The notes under the pieces: model-generated
Seen by the model: the letters and a program-made list of their open reading frames with translations, nothing else
Told to the model about the DNA's origin: nothing
Databases searched by the model: none
Position numbers and translations under genes: made by a program
DNA from: Acidimicrobiia bacterium
Lineage (GTDB): Bacteria; Actinomycetota; Acidimicrobiia; Acidimicrobiales; UBA8592
Direction: 5' to 3'
Assembly: GCA_030431575.1 (NCBI GenBank)
Contig: JAUIIS010000001.1
Coordinates: forward strand, 1 to 64,000
DNA length: 64,000 nt
Shown here: piece after piece, positions 28,068 to 36,116 of the stretch
Layout of the letters: every line of letters starts with the position of its first letter
How positions within the stretch are numbered: position 1 is the first letter of the stretch

Positions 28068-28334
28068 CTAGGATTCTTCGTCGTACCCGAGGTCCCATTC
28101 GATCATGAAGTTCTCGCGTTCGGCGTCGCGGTTCACGCGCTCGCGGTTGCGGCGGAACTGGGGATCGTGCGGGGGCAGGAGCACTAACCGGGCGTTGACC
28201 CGAGTGCGGAAGCCGTCGATTGCGTCGCGGTCGCCAAAGTCTGAGCGGATTTCCCAATGGGGCGCGACTGGACCCAGGTAGACCATCTTCACATGGCCAA
28301 CTGGCGGTTCGGTCTCGACGTTGACGTCGGTCAT
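28068..28334 (-). CDS. Conserved-looking small hypothetical protein
   Basis: 88 aa starting MTDVNVETEPPVG, with AGGAG 7 nt upstream of the ATG. It reads KMVYLGPVAPHWEIRSDFGD, then a basic section (DPQFRRNRERVNRDAEREN) and an acidic end (WDLGYDEES). No signal peptide or membrane helix. The clear ribosome site and composition support a real gene; no function can be given. Lies between htrA and ppk on the same strand. Confidence 0.65.
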   Translation of the reverse strand: MTDVNVETEPPVGHVKMVYLGPVAPHWEIRSDFGDRDAIDGFRTRVNARLVLLPPHDPQFRRNRERVNRDAERENFMIEWDLGYDEES

Positions 28335-28429
28335 CACAGACTCCTGGTACCTCAATAGAACCAAGCCAGTGTAGCGGGGAGCTATTGGCAACCAGCAGAA
28401 CCCCGGCCAGCTCGATGGATAGCGCCCTG

Positions 28430-29902
28430 TCAATTCCTCACATCAAGAGTGATGGATTCGACTTGGGTTGAACCGTCGCGTTCGAAGATGACCTCTACGG
28501 TGTCGCCGGGGCGCAAAGACCGCACCGTTTGGGCCACGTCGCTGGCGCTCACGATGGTCTGGCCGTCGATGCTTACGATCACGTCACCACGCATGATTCC
28601 CGCTGCCTGGGCTGGCGACCCAGCCAAAGCTTCCTGCACGAATGCCCCGTCGGTCGCTTCCAATCCGAACTGCTCGGCCACTGCCGGGCTGAGGGTCGAA
28701 ACCGAAATGGTCGTGACCCCCAAGAACGCGGTGTCGGGGTTGAGATCGGCTTCACCGTTCCGAGCTCGGTCGATGAGCGGTGCCGCGGCGTCGACCGAAA
28801 TGGCGAAGCCGATGCTTTGTGCGTTGTCGATGATGGCGGTGTTGATTCCGACCACTTGGCCTGCGGCGTTCACAAGCGGGCCGCCAGAGTTGCCTGGGTT
28901 GATTGCTGCGTCTGTTTGGATGAGGTCTGACAAGGTGACTGGCGGCGCTTCGATAGTGCGGCCCTTGGCCGACACGATGCCCTTGGTAACCGACGGCGTG
29001 CTTCCGAGGTCGAGGGCATTCCCAATGGCCACAACGTCATCGCCAACGCGCAAAGACTCTGCGGTACCAAACTCGGCCGGGATGAGGCCACGGATGTCGG
29101 CGGCCTGGATCACCGCAATATCGTCGTCGGGGAACTCGCCAACGACCGACGCGGTCTTGACAGTGCCATCGAAGAACGTGACCTCGATGGTCTCGGCGCC
29201 TTGGATGACATGGGCGTTGGTGACAATGAGGCCGTCTTCGCTGACCACGATGCCCGAACCTGACCCTTCAAAGATGCTGCGAACCGACTCGGCTCCGATG
29301 TTGATGGTGACCACCGACGGTTGCACTTTGTTGAGGACCGCTTGAATGTCGAGGGTTTCGCCACTGAGAGAAACCGACGGAGGAGACTCGCCGAAATCGA
29401 ACACCGTCTCGGTGGTCGATGAACCTTCGCGGTCGAACAACAAGAACGCCACAGCGACAGCAAGGGCGGCAACGAGCCCAGTAGCCAGCGATGGCAAAGC
29501 CCGCCGCCACCAAGGAGGCTTCAGCTCGAGAACAGGCGCTTCGCCGGCCACAACGTAGTCGTTTCGCTCACGAGGAGGTCCGTAGCCGTAGTGAGCAGGG
29601 TCATAGATCGGGGGCGCTTGTGGCGCATGTGATTGTTGGTCCGCGTCTGGCGGCGGCGCCGAGGACGACGTGGCCGGTTGAGGCGGATGTAGCGGGGCCT
29701 CGGCCCATGCTTGAGGATCAAACTCCTCTGGCGTCACCGCGGCGAGCGGTGGCGGAGGTGGGGGACCCGGACGAGGAGGCGGAGGCGGCGCAGAGGTGAC
29801 CTTGGGCGGCGGAGGCGGCGGCCCTGCAGCGGAGGCAGAGGCGTTCGGCGGAGGGGGCGGCGGGGGAACGCCAGGGTTGGTCACCAATCCATGGTGGCCC
29901 AT
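28430..29902 (-). CDS. Membrane-anchored HtrA-type serine protease
   Basis: 490 aa. Residues 11-110 are a cytoplasmic Pro/Ala-rich region with repeated runs of prolines; a membrane helix follows (about 136-156), then a trypsin-fold protease and a PDZ domain (about 390-480; GDVIVSIDGQTI). The triad is complete: His231 (TNAHV), Asp261 (DIAV) and Ser339 (NPGNSGGPLV). It is the envelope quality-control protease group (PepD/DegP-like). Contrast the degenerate HtrA-like gene at 13007-14218. The start could be a little downstream within the proline region. Confidence 0.93.
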   Translation of the reverse strand: MGHHGLVTNPGVPPPPPPPNASASAAGPPPPPPKVTSAPPPPPRPGPPPPPPLAAVTPEEFDPQAWAEAPLHPPQPATSSSAPPPDADQQSHAPQAPPIYDPAHYGYGPPRERNDYVVAGEAPVLELKPPWWRRALPSLATGLVAALAVAVAFLLFDREGSSTTETVFDFGESPPSVSLSGETLDIQAVLNKVQPSVVTINIGAESVRSIFEGSGSGIVVSEDGLIVTNAHVIQGAETIEVTFFDGTVKTASVVGEFPDDDIAVIQAADIRGLIPAEFGTAESLRVGDDVVAIGNALDLGSTPSVTKGIVSAKGRTIEAPPVTLSDLIQTDAAINPGNSGGPLVNAAGQVVGINTAIIDNAQSIGFAISVDAAAPLIDRARNGEADLNPDTAFLGVTTISVSTLSPAVAEQFGLEATDGAFVQEALAGSPAQAAGIMRGDVIVSIDGQTIVSASDVAQTVRSLRPGDTVEVIFERDGSTQVESITLDVRN

Positions 29903-30107
29903 GGCGCGGTGCTAGCCAAGGCGGGGTGGCCAGTTTTTTCGAGAAACTCCAAAAAGCTGCCCAGCGACCCACTTAGGCCAAATTCCCTGGTCAACGAGGC
30001 CTTTCTTGGGCAAACTTGGGTCTGGCCACAAATAAATCTGGGCTTTACGGGAACTTTCTGCCCTGTCTGTGCGTATGTAACACACGAACCCCGGAGGTGA
30101 CTTACCT

Positions 30108-30353
30108 ATGGACACCAACTGGATGGCTCAGGGCCTATGTGCCGAGAAGCCGCCCGAACTCTTCTTTCCAAGTGATGGCGTCGGTGTAGATGTCGCGCGA
30201 CGTGTCTGCGCCGACTGCCCCGTCAAGGCACCCTGCCTGGAACACGCTCTTCGCAATCGAATCGACCACGGCGTGTGGGGCGGCTGCTCCGAACGCGAGC
30301 GCCGCCGCATCATCAAACGACGCCGCCTCGAGGCTGAAGCCGCCGCTCGCTAG
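30108..30353 (+). CDS. WhiB-family iron-sulfur transcriptional regulator
   Basis: 81 aa with the four cluster-binding cysteines (Cys11, Cys34, Cys37, Cys43), the GVWGG turn at 55-59 and a basic C-terminus (RERRRIIKRRR) for DNA contact. WhiB proteins bind a [4Fe-4S] cluster and act with the main sigma factor; they occur only in actinobacteria and their phages. GGAGGTGA lies upstream of the ATG. The 205-bp upstream region, divergent from htrA, should contain its promoter. Which WhiB class it belongs to is not decided. Confidence 0.95.
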   Translation: MDTNWMAQGLCAEKPPELFFPSDGVGVDVARRVCADCPVKAPCLEHALRNRIDHGVWGGCSERERRRIIKRRRLEAEAAAR

Positions 30354-30565
30354 TGTCCTGATTAATCGCTGCCGAAATCGCCACTCCCCGGACCGGAATG
30401 GCGGTTGAGGCAACACCGTGCGTGAGCAACGTGGGCGTGGAGCGAAGCGCCATGCCTTTCCGACCACCCTCCTAGTGCCACATGTCGCCTTGGATCCATG
30501 GCCGGCATTGGTGCGGTTGTCACTAACAGTGCGTAGCGTTATGGGATCACGTCTCCGGAGGCACC

Positions 30566-31321
30566 ATGACAGCAACACCCCCCGCTCCGCCAACCACATT
30601 GGCTGCGGCCCGGTCGCTTAACGCCACAAAGATCTACGGCTCGGGTCACACTGAAGTCCGCGCCCTCGACGATGTCAGCGTCTCGTTCGAGACGGGCCAG
30701 TTCAGCGCCATCATGGGGCCATCGGGGTCGGGCAAGTCCACGCTCATGCATTGCATGGCGGGCCTCGACGATCTCACGTCTGGCAGCGTCTTTATTGGCG
30801 ACGAAGATCTCACGAAGCTCAGCGAACGAGCCCTTACCCTGCTGCGACGCAAGCAGATCGGCTTCGTGTTCCAGGCGTTCAACCTGATCCCAACACTCAC
30901 CGCGCTGGAGAACATCACCCTCCCCATGTCGCTTGCGGGTGACTCCCCCGACCAGGCCTGGCTTGACCAGGTGGTGGGCACGGTTGGTCTGAGCGACCGG
31001 CTTTCGCATCGTCCAAACGAACTATCTGGTGGTCAACAGCAGCGCGTGGCCGTGTCTCGGGCACTGGCCAGCCGGCCGCGCATCATCTTTGCCGATGAGC
31101 CCACGGGCAACCTCGACTCACGCACCGGTGCCGAGATCTTGACCTTCATGGCCGACGCAGTCAGGTCGCTAGGCCAAACCATCGTGATGGTCACCCACGA
31201 CCCCGTGGCTGCCTCCTACGCCGACCGCGTCGTGTTCCTCGCCGACGGCAAGGTGACCGGCGAAATGCTCGATCCCACGAGCGAACAGGTCTTCGACTAC
31301 ATGAAGACCATTGGCGATTAG
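30566..31321 (+). CDS. ABC transporter ATP-binding protein (MacB/LolD type)
   Basis: 251 aa ATPase, GGAGG ribosome site before the ATG. Walker A MGPSGSGKSTL, signature LSGGQQQRVAVSRAL, Walker B IIFADEPTGNLDS and H-loop MVTHDPVAASYADRV are those of the MacB/FtsE/LolD group, which drive 'mechanotransmission' permeases that move lipids, peptides or drugs at the envelope. The permease gene follows after 2 bp. Confidence 0.94.
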   Translation: MTATPPAPPTTLAAARSLNATKIYGSGHTEVRALDDVSVSFETGQFSAIMGPSGSGKSTLMHCMAGLDDLTSGSVFIGDEDLTKLSERALTLLRRKQIGFVFQAFNLIPTLTALENITLPMSLAGDSPDQAWLDQVVGTVGLSDRLSHRPNELSGGQQQRVAVSRALASRPRIIFADEPTGNLDSRTGAEILTFMADAVRSLGQTIVMVTHDPVAASYADRVVFLADGKVTGEMLDPTSEQVFDYMKTIGD

Positions 31322-31323
31322 CG

Positions 31324-34038
31324 ATGACGCTGTTCAAGATCGCCCTGAAGAACATTTCGGCCAAACCCGGCCGCTTTCTGCTCACGTCGCTCGCTGTCCT
31401 TGTTGGTGTTGCCCTAACCGCTGCGGTCTTTATCTTCACCGACAGCTTGCGCGAGACATTTGGCAACCTCAGCCAAGACATCGAATCTGGCTACGACATT
31501 GCGGTCCGGTCCGAGGTGGCCTTTGGAGACCGTCTCGATGCCGCGCCTGTGGGCCTCGACATCCCGGCGCAACTCGCTGAAGTCGACGGTGTGGCGGCCG
31601 TACAACCGCGCGTCATCGAGTTCAACATCATCCCCAACCGGGCTGACGGCGAAGCCGTCACGTCCAACGGCCCAAGCTTCGGTGTCAACTGGGAAGACCA
31701 GGCACCCGATTCGCGTGTCTTCGCCGCCGACGGCAGGCCGCCAGCGGCAAGCGGCGAGTTTGCTATCGACATCGACGGGGCAGCAAACAACGACTTCGTC
31801 ATCGGCGATAGCTACGACATTCAGACCCCCGAGGGGCTTGTCACCAAAGAGCTCGTCGGTACCTTTACCTTTGCCGACCCAGAAGAGAACGCTCTGGTTG
31901 GAGCCACCCTGGTGGCCTTCGACACCGACACTGCGGTCCAGCTGCTCAATGGCGGCCTTGGCTACGACGATGTCACCATGACCCTCGTTGAGGGCGCCGA
32001 CCAAGCTGCGGTGACTGCCGATGTCGAGGCAATCTTGCCCGACGGGCTTGAAGTCTTGGACCGCGAGGTCATTGCCGACGAGCAAGCCGAAGAGTTCAAC
32101 GAGTTCATCGACATCTTCCGCACCATCTTGTTGGTGTTTGCCTTCATCATCTTGTTGGTCGCCGCGTTCATTATCTACAACGTGTTCTCCATCATTGTTG
32201 GGCAACGTATTCAAGAGATCGGCCTGCTTCGAGCACTTGGGGCCACCGGCAAGCAGATCACTCGGTCCATCGCTGCGGAGGCCCTTATGGTCGGCGTGTT
32301 TGCCACCATCGTTGGCGTCCTCGGTGGCATCCCTATTGCTGCTGGCCTGCAAGCGCTGCTCGCCGCTGCAGACTTTGGGCCCGATGAGAGTTCGACTCCG
32401 CTGCGGCCGACAACGATCGTGGTGTGTGCGCTGCTGGGTATTGGGCTCACCCTCATGGCGGCGGTGTGGCCGGCCCTTCGGGCCCGGCAGGTCTCGCCAA
32501 TGGCGGCACTGCGCCAAGACACCACGCTGGCATCCAATGCCAAAAGCCAACCCGTCCTCGGCGCCATCTTGGCGTTGGTAGGTGTCGTCTTGGTGGTGTG
32601 GGGCTTCGTGCTCGACGAATACATCTTCCTGCTCATCTTCAGCGTGCTGGCGGGCATCTTCTTGTACCTCGGCTTGACCCGCATCAACCGGGTTGCGGGC
32701 CGCTGGGCGCTCATCGGGCTTTCGGCAGTCCTTCTCGCAGTGGCGCTCACCGCAGACCTTCGGGCATCCATGCTGTTAGCGCTTCTTGGCGCTGCAGCAC
32801 TCAATGCCTTCTTGGGCATGAACATCCTCAGCCCCAGCTTTGCTACCCCGGTGGCACGAACCCTTGGGGCGCCGCTGGCCAAGCTTGGTGGCGTGCCTTC
32901 AAAGCTGGCGCGCGAAAACGCGGGCCGCAGCCCCGATCGCACTGCTACGGCAGCCTCGGCGCTCATGATCGGTCTGGCATTGGTTACCGCGGTGGCGGTT
33001 GTGGCCGACTCGTTCAAGGCCACCTTCGCCGACGTGTTGGACAACGCCGTGTCGGCCGACTGGATAGTAGTGGGCGAGCAAGGCGGACCCGACGTGGGCT
33101 TCAGCCCAGCAGTTGGGGCCGGCCTGGCCGACCTACCCGAGCTTTCAGATGTCTTGCCAGTGCAGTGGATCCAGGATGCATTCCGCACCACGGTCGATCA
33201 GGACGTTCGAACGGCGTACTCGACCAACCTGGCCGATATCGATACCCACTTTGATATCGACGTCATAGAACGAGACGACTCGTTGCTTGGTACCAATGCC
33301 GTGTTGTTGCACGACGACCAGGCCGAAGATCTCAACCTTGCCGTCGGTGACACCATCGAGGTCGAGTTCAACGACGAGTCAACCGCAGACCTCGTGGTGG
33401 CGGGCATCTATGGCAGCTTGGCAATCTTTGACTCTGGTTGGGTGCTCTCCACCGACCTATGGGACTCGCTGGGTGGGCTAAACGATCCCCAAGACATCTA
33501 CATCACCGCCATCGAGGCCGAAGGTGTCGATACCGAAGAAGCCCGTGCGGCCATTGCCACGGTCACCGAAGACTTCTCTCAGCTTGAGGCGAACACTAAG
33601 GACGAGTTCCAAGAGAACCAGGAAGAACAGATCGGCCAGGTACTGGTCGTTATCAACGTGCTGCTGCTGTTGTCGGTTGTATTGGCGCTGCTTGGGGTGG
33701 CAATCACCCTTGCCTTGTCGGTATTCGAACGAACCCGAGAGATTGGGCTCACCCGAGCAGTGGGCGGAACCCGCAAGCAGATCAAGCGCATGGTGCGAGT
33801 CGAGGGCGTCATCGTGGCCCTCTTTGGCGGCGTGCTTGGGGTGGGGCTCGGCGTGGTGTTTGGTGTGGCCTGCGTGCAGATCATCCCCGACGACTTCGTG
33901 GGCAAGCTCGCTATCCCCACCGGATCTCTCATCACGTACCTGGTCGTGGCTGCCTTTGCCGGCGTGGCCGCGGCGTACTTCCCGGCACGGCGGGCGTCGA
34001 AGCTCAACGTGCTCGAGGCCATCGCTACAGGCGAATAG
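31324..34038 (+). CDS. FtsX/MacB-type ABC transporter permease
   Basis: 904 aa. One N-terminal helix, a large extracytoplasmic MacB-type domain (about residues 45-255), a first FtsX block of helices (about 260-400; QEIGLLRALGATGKQI), more helices in the middle, a second extracytoplasmic region and a C-terminal FtsX block (about 780-900; REIGLTRAVGGTRKQIKRM). This two-FtsX-domain layout is typical of actinobacterial export or lipoprotein-release permeases. Substrate unknown. Confidence 0.92.
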   Translation: MTLFKIALKNISAKPGRFLLTSLAVLVGVALTAAVFIFTDSLRETFGNLSQDIESGYDIAVRSEVAFGDRLDAAPVGLDIPAQLAEVDGVAAVQPRVIEFNIIPNRADGEAVTSNGPSFGVNWEDQAPDSRVFAADGRPPAASGEFAIDIDGAANNDFVIGDSYDIQTPEGLVTKELVGTFTFADPEENALVGATLVAFDTDTAVQLLNGGLGYDDVTMTLVEGADQAAVTADVEAILPDGLEVLDREVIADEQAEEFNEFIDIFRTILLVFAFIILLVAAFIIYNVFSIIVGQRIQEIGLLRALGATGKQITRSIAAEALMVGVFATIVGVLGGIPIAAGLQALLAAADFGPDESSTPLRPTTIVVCALLGIGLTLMAAVWPALRARQVSPMAALRQDTTLASNAKSQPVLGAILALVGVVLVVWGFVLDEYIFLLIFSVLAGIFLYLGLTRINRVAGRWALIGLSAVLLAVALTADLRASMLLALLGAAALNAFLGMNILSPSFATPVARTLGAPLAKLGGVPSKLARENAGRSPDRTATAASALMIGLALVTAVAVVADSFKATFADVLDNAVSADWIVVGEQGGPDVGFSPAVGAGLADLPELSDVLPVQWIQDAFRTTVDQDVRTAYSTNLADIDTHFDIDVIERDDSLLGTNAVLLHDDQAEDLNLAVGDTIEVEFNDESTADLVVAGIYGSLAIFDSGWVLSTDLWDSLGGLNDPQDIYITAIEAEGVDTEEARAAIATVTEDFSQLEANTKDEFQENQEEQIGQVLVVINVLLLLSVVLALLGVAITLALSVFERTREIGLTRAVGGTRKQIKRMVRVEGVIVALFGGVLGVGLGVVFGVACVQIIPDDFVGKLAIPTGSLITYLVVAAFAGVAAAYFPARRASKLNVLEAIATGE

Positions 34039-34070
34039 CCCAACTGCGCAGGGCCAACCGAAACGAAAGA

Positions 34071-34108
34071 TGAGGGCGAGGTCACCCCGCCCGGGGACCT
34101 CACCCTCA
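34071..34108. terminator. Imperfect long hairpin after FtsX-type permease gene
   Basis: Arms TGAGGGcGAGGTC and GACCTCaCCCTCA (written 5'-3') pair over 12 of 13 positions around a GC-rich centre, 33 bp after the permease stop. CACCTTTG follows. Probably a terminator for the plus-strand ABC operon. Confidence 0.55.
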
Positions 34109-34119
34109 CACCTTTGTCG

Positions 34120-34150
34120 ACTCCGGCTGCTGGCTAGCCAGCAGCGGAGT
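34120..34150. terminator. Near-perfect hairpin at convergent gene ends
   Basis: ACTCCGgCTGCTGGCT and AGCCAGCAGCGGAGT pair over 15 bp with one bulged G, 3 bp beyond the stop of the minus-strand DnaB-like gene. With the neighbouring hairpin it could stop transcription from both sides. No clear U-tract. Confidence 0.5.
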
Positions 34151-34152
34151 GA

Positions 34153-35199
34153 CTACTGCTCTTCGAAGGTGTCATCGCTCAAGCGTTGAGCGACAAATCC
34201 ACCATCGGGGTTAAAGCGGTAGTCGTCGAATTCTTTGGTGAACTCCAAATGCACGTTGGCGGGACCTTCGCGATTCTTTTCGATGGAGAACACCACTTGG
34301 TTCTTTGACGCCTCAAGCAAATGAGGGTCATACGCCAGATGGCTCTTGGCCAGCGCCGTAGATTTCTCGTTCATGGCAAAAGCCAGGTCGACTTCGTGAG
34401 CCAGAAGCGCGCTGCCGCGCATGTGCTCGAGGCGCAGCCGCCGTTCTCCCAAGCCTTCGGCATTCACAGCCGCTGCGGCAACCACGCAAACGTCGTGGGC
34501 CATGGCTGTCTCTTTGAGCGACTCGGCGACGCGGAGTACTCGCTCGCTGTCTGTCCTGGCCCCAACCACGGGCACCTTTTGGAGATAGTCGACAAAGAGC
34601 ACGCCGCCTGGGCCTACCCATTCGGCCGCCAGCTTGGCTAGCTCCTCTGGGCCAGTGTGATAGCCCGATACCCGCTGGATGAGGAGGCGATCTGCGTAGT
34701 CTTGGATTGCGTCGTATGCCTGTCGAATGACCTGGCGGACATAGAGGTCTTCTGAGACCGCGCCCATCTTGACGCTGTCGCGGACGATTCGGCTTATCTC
34801 AGCCCGTTCTCGCGGATCGAGGTGACGGTTGCGTAAACCCAGCTCAGACATGAGCAGCCGACCCAACAGGTTACGTTCGCTCAGTTCGTAGCTGGCAAAC
34901 ACCACTCGGCTTCCGGTTGCCGCCATGTTGCGGGCCCACTGGATCATGGCGATGGTTTTGCCCACACCTGGTTTGCCACCAAGCAGTACCAGGTCCTGGG
35001 GGGACATTCCCCCATCGAGGACGTCGTCAAGCGGGCTAAAGCCGGTGCGGAGGCGATGTTCAGCGCCAGCAGTCGGGCTGGTTTTGTGAATAATCGCCGC
35101 CAGAACGTCCCGTGCTGTCTTGGGTTGCGGGCTGACGAAGTTTTCCATCGCCGCTTCCATCGTCGCGGCCCGACGCTCTGTGTTGGCGGGCGTCGTCAC
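34153..35199 (-). CDS. DnaB-like RecA-fold ATPase encoded at the end of the Tad operon
   Basis: 348 aa. The fold is that of the DnaB helicase C-terminal/KaiC-like domain: RTGFSPLDDVLDGGMSPQDL, Walker A GGKPGVGKT, SYELSE, Walker B LFVDYLQKVP, and MRGSALLAHEVDLAFAM. The N-terminal DnaB primase-binding domain is absent. The GTG start overlaps the TadC stop (GTGA), so it is translated with the pilus genes. A role in DNA handling linked to the pilus, or as a motor or assembly ATPase, is conceivable but not shown. Confidence 0.85.
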   Translation of the reverse strand: MTTPANTERRAATMEAAMENFVSPQPKTARDVLAAIIHKTSPTAGAEHRLRTGFSPLDDVLDGGMSPQDLVLLGGKPGVGKTIAMIQWARNMAATGSRVVFASYELSERNLLGRLLMSELGLRNRHLDPRERAEISRIVRDSVKMGAVSEDLYVRQVIRQAYDAIQDYADRLLIQRVSGYHTGPEELAKLAAEWVGPGGVLFVDYLQKVPVVGARTDSERVLRVAESLKETAMAHDVCVVAAAAVNAEGLGERRLRLEHMRGSALLAHEVDLAFAMNEKSTALAKSHLAYDPHLLEASKNQVVFSIEKNREGPANVHLEFTKEFDDYRFNPDGGFVAQRLSDDTFEEQ

Positions 35200-36116
35200 A
35201 CCGCGCCGCCTTCGCTTAGGCGGAAGGCCGCTGGGCCGAGGATCACAATAAACAACGAGGGCAGGATGCAAAGAACAAGCGGAACGATCAGCTTCACGGG
35301 AAGCGACAGCGCCTTCTCTTCGGCTCGCACTCGACGCTTCTGACGCATTTCATCGGCCTGGACACGCAACACGGTGGCCAAGGGCATGCCGTGCTTGTCG
35401 GCTTGGGTGAGCGCCAGCACGAAATGTTTGAGGTCGCCAGAGTCGGTGCGGTGCACGATGCGGTTGAACGCTTCTTCGCGAGACATGCCAAGCTGGCGGT
35501 CCTGCATCATCCGTCCGAACTCTTCGGCCAGCGGCCCCTTGTTCTCTTGAGCCACGCGTGACAAGGCTGCGTCGAAGCCCAATCCAGCTTCCACACCAAT
35601 AGTCATCTGATCCAAGATGTCGGGCAGTTCTCGCTCGATGAGGTTGGCTCGGTCTTTGGCCCGTCGGTCCAGGCTCATGTCGGGGAAGATGTATGCGCCA
35701 GCGGTCACCAGCCCCGCGATGATGATGTTCTTAAGGGTGAGGCCGCCGCTGAGGAAGTAGGCGCCAACCAACGCACCCACGCAGCCAAAGGCCAGCTTGG
35801 TGGCCAGCAAGCGCTCGACCGTCCAGCTAGCAGTTGCCCCGGCAACGGCGATCTTGCGTTCCATCTCGTCCAGCGCGCCCATGGGGGTGAAGCGACGCAC
35901 ACGGCCAGCGAGGGCGTTCATGATTGGGGCAACCACGCGATCGGTGGCGCCTTGTTGGAGGCGCACATCGCGAAGGTTCGTCGATGGCGCTTGCTTCAGT
36001 GTGTTGTACGAGGCGCCGGGCGTGTCGGACAAGCGCTCCCCCGCTCCAGCGGCGTACGCCAGGAGTGGCAGCGCAACCATGCAGGCAGCGGCAGCGAGAT
36101 AGATTTCGATACCCAT
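35196..36116 (-). CDS. tadC: Tad pilus inner-membrane platform protein TadC
   Basis: 306 aa from ATG (MGIEIYLAAAAC) in an ATGA overlap with the TadB fusion gene. Type II secretion F domain (about residues 160-290; ELPDILDQMTIGVEAGLGFDAALSRVAQ, GMSREEAFNRIVHRT) with flanking membrane helices at the N-terminus, middle and C-terminus. TadB and TadC form the platform that, with TadA, assembles Flp pili. Confidence 0.9.
   Translation of the reverse strand: MGIEIYLAAAACMVALPLLAYAAGAGERLSDTPGASYNTLKQAPSTNLRDVRLQQGATDRVVAPIMNALAGRVRRFTPMGALDEMERKIAVAGATASWTVERLLATKLAFGCVGALVGAYFLSGGLTLKNIIIAGLVTAGAYIFPDMSLDRRAKDRANLIERELPDILDQMTIGVEAGLGFDAALSRVAQENKGPLAEEFGRMMQDRQLGMSREEAFNRIVHRTDSGDLKHFVLALTQADKHGMPLATVLRVQADEMRQKRRVRAEEKALSLPVKLIVPLVLCILPSLFIVILGPAAFRLSEGGAV

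Noticed and set aside
31414-32550. 378-codon open frame on the minus strand
   Set aside because: Antisense to the FtsX-type permease, which has clear membrane domains; the antisense product shows no domain.
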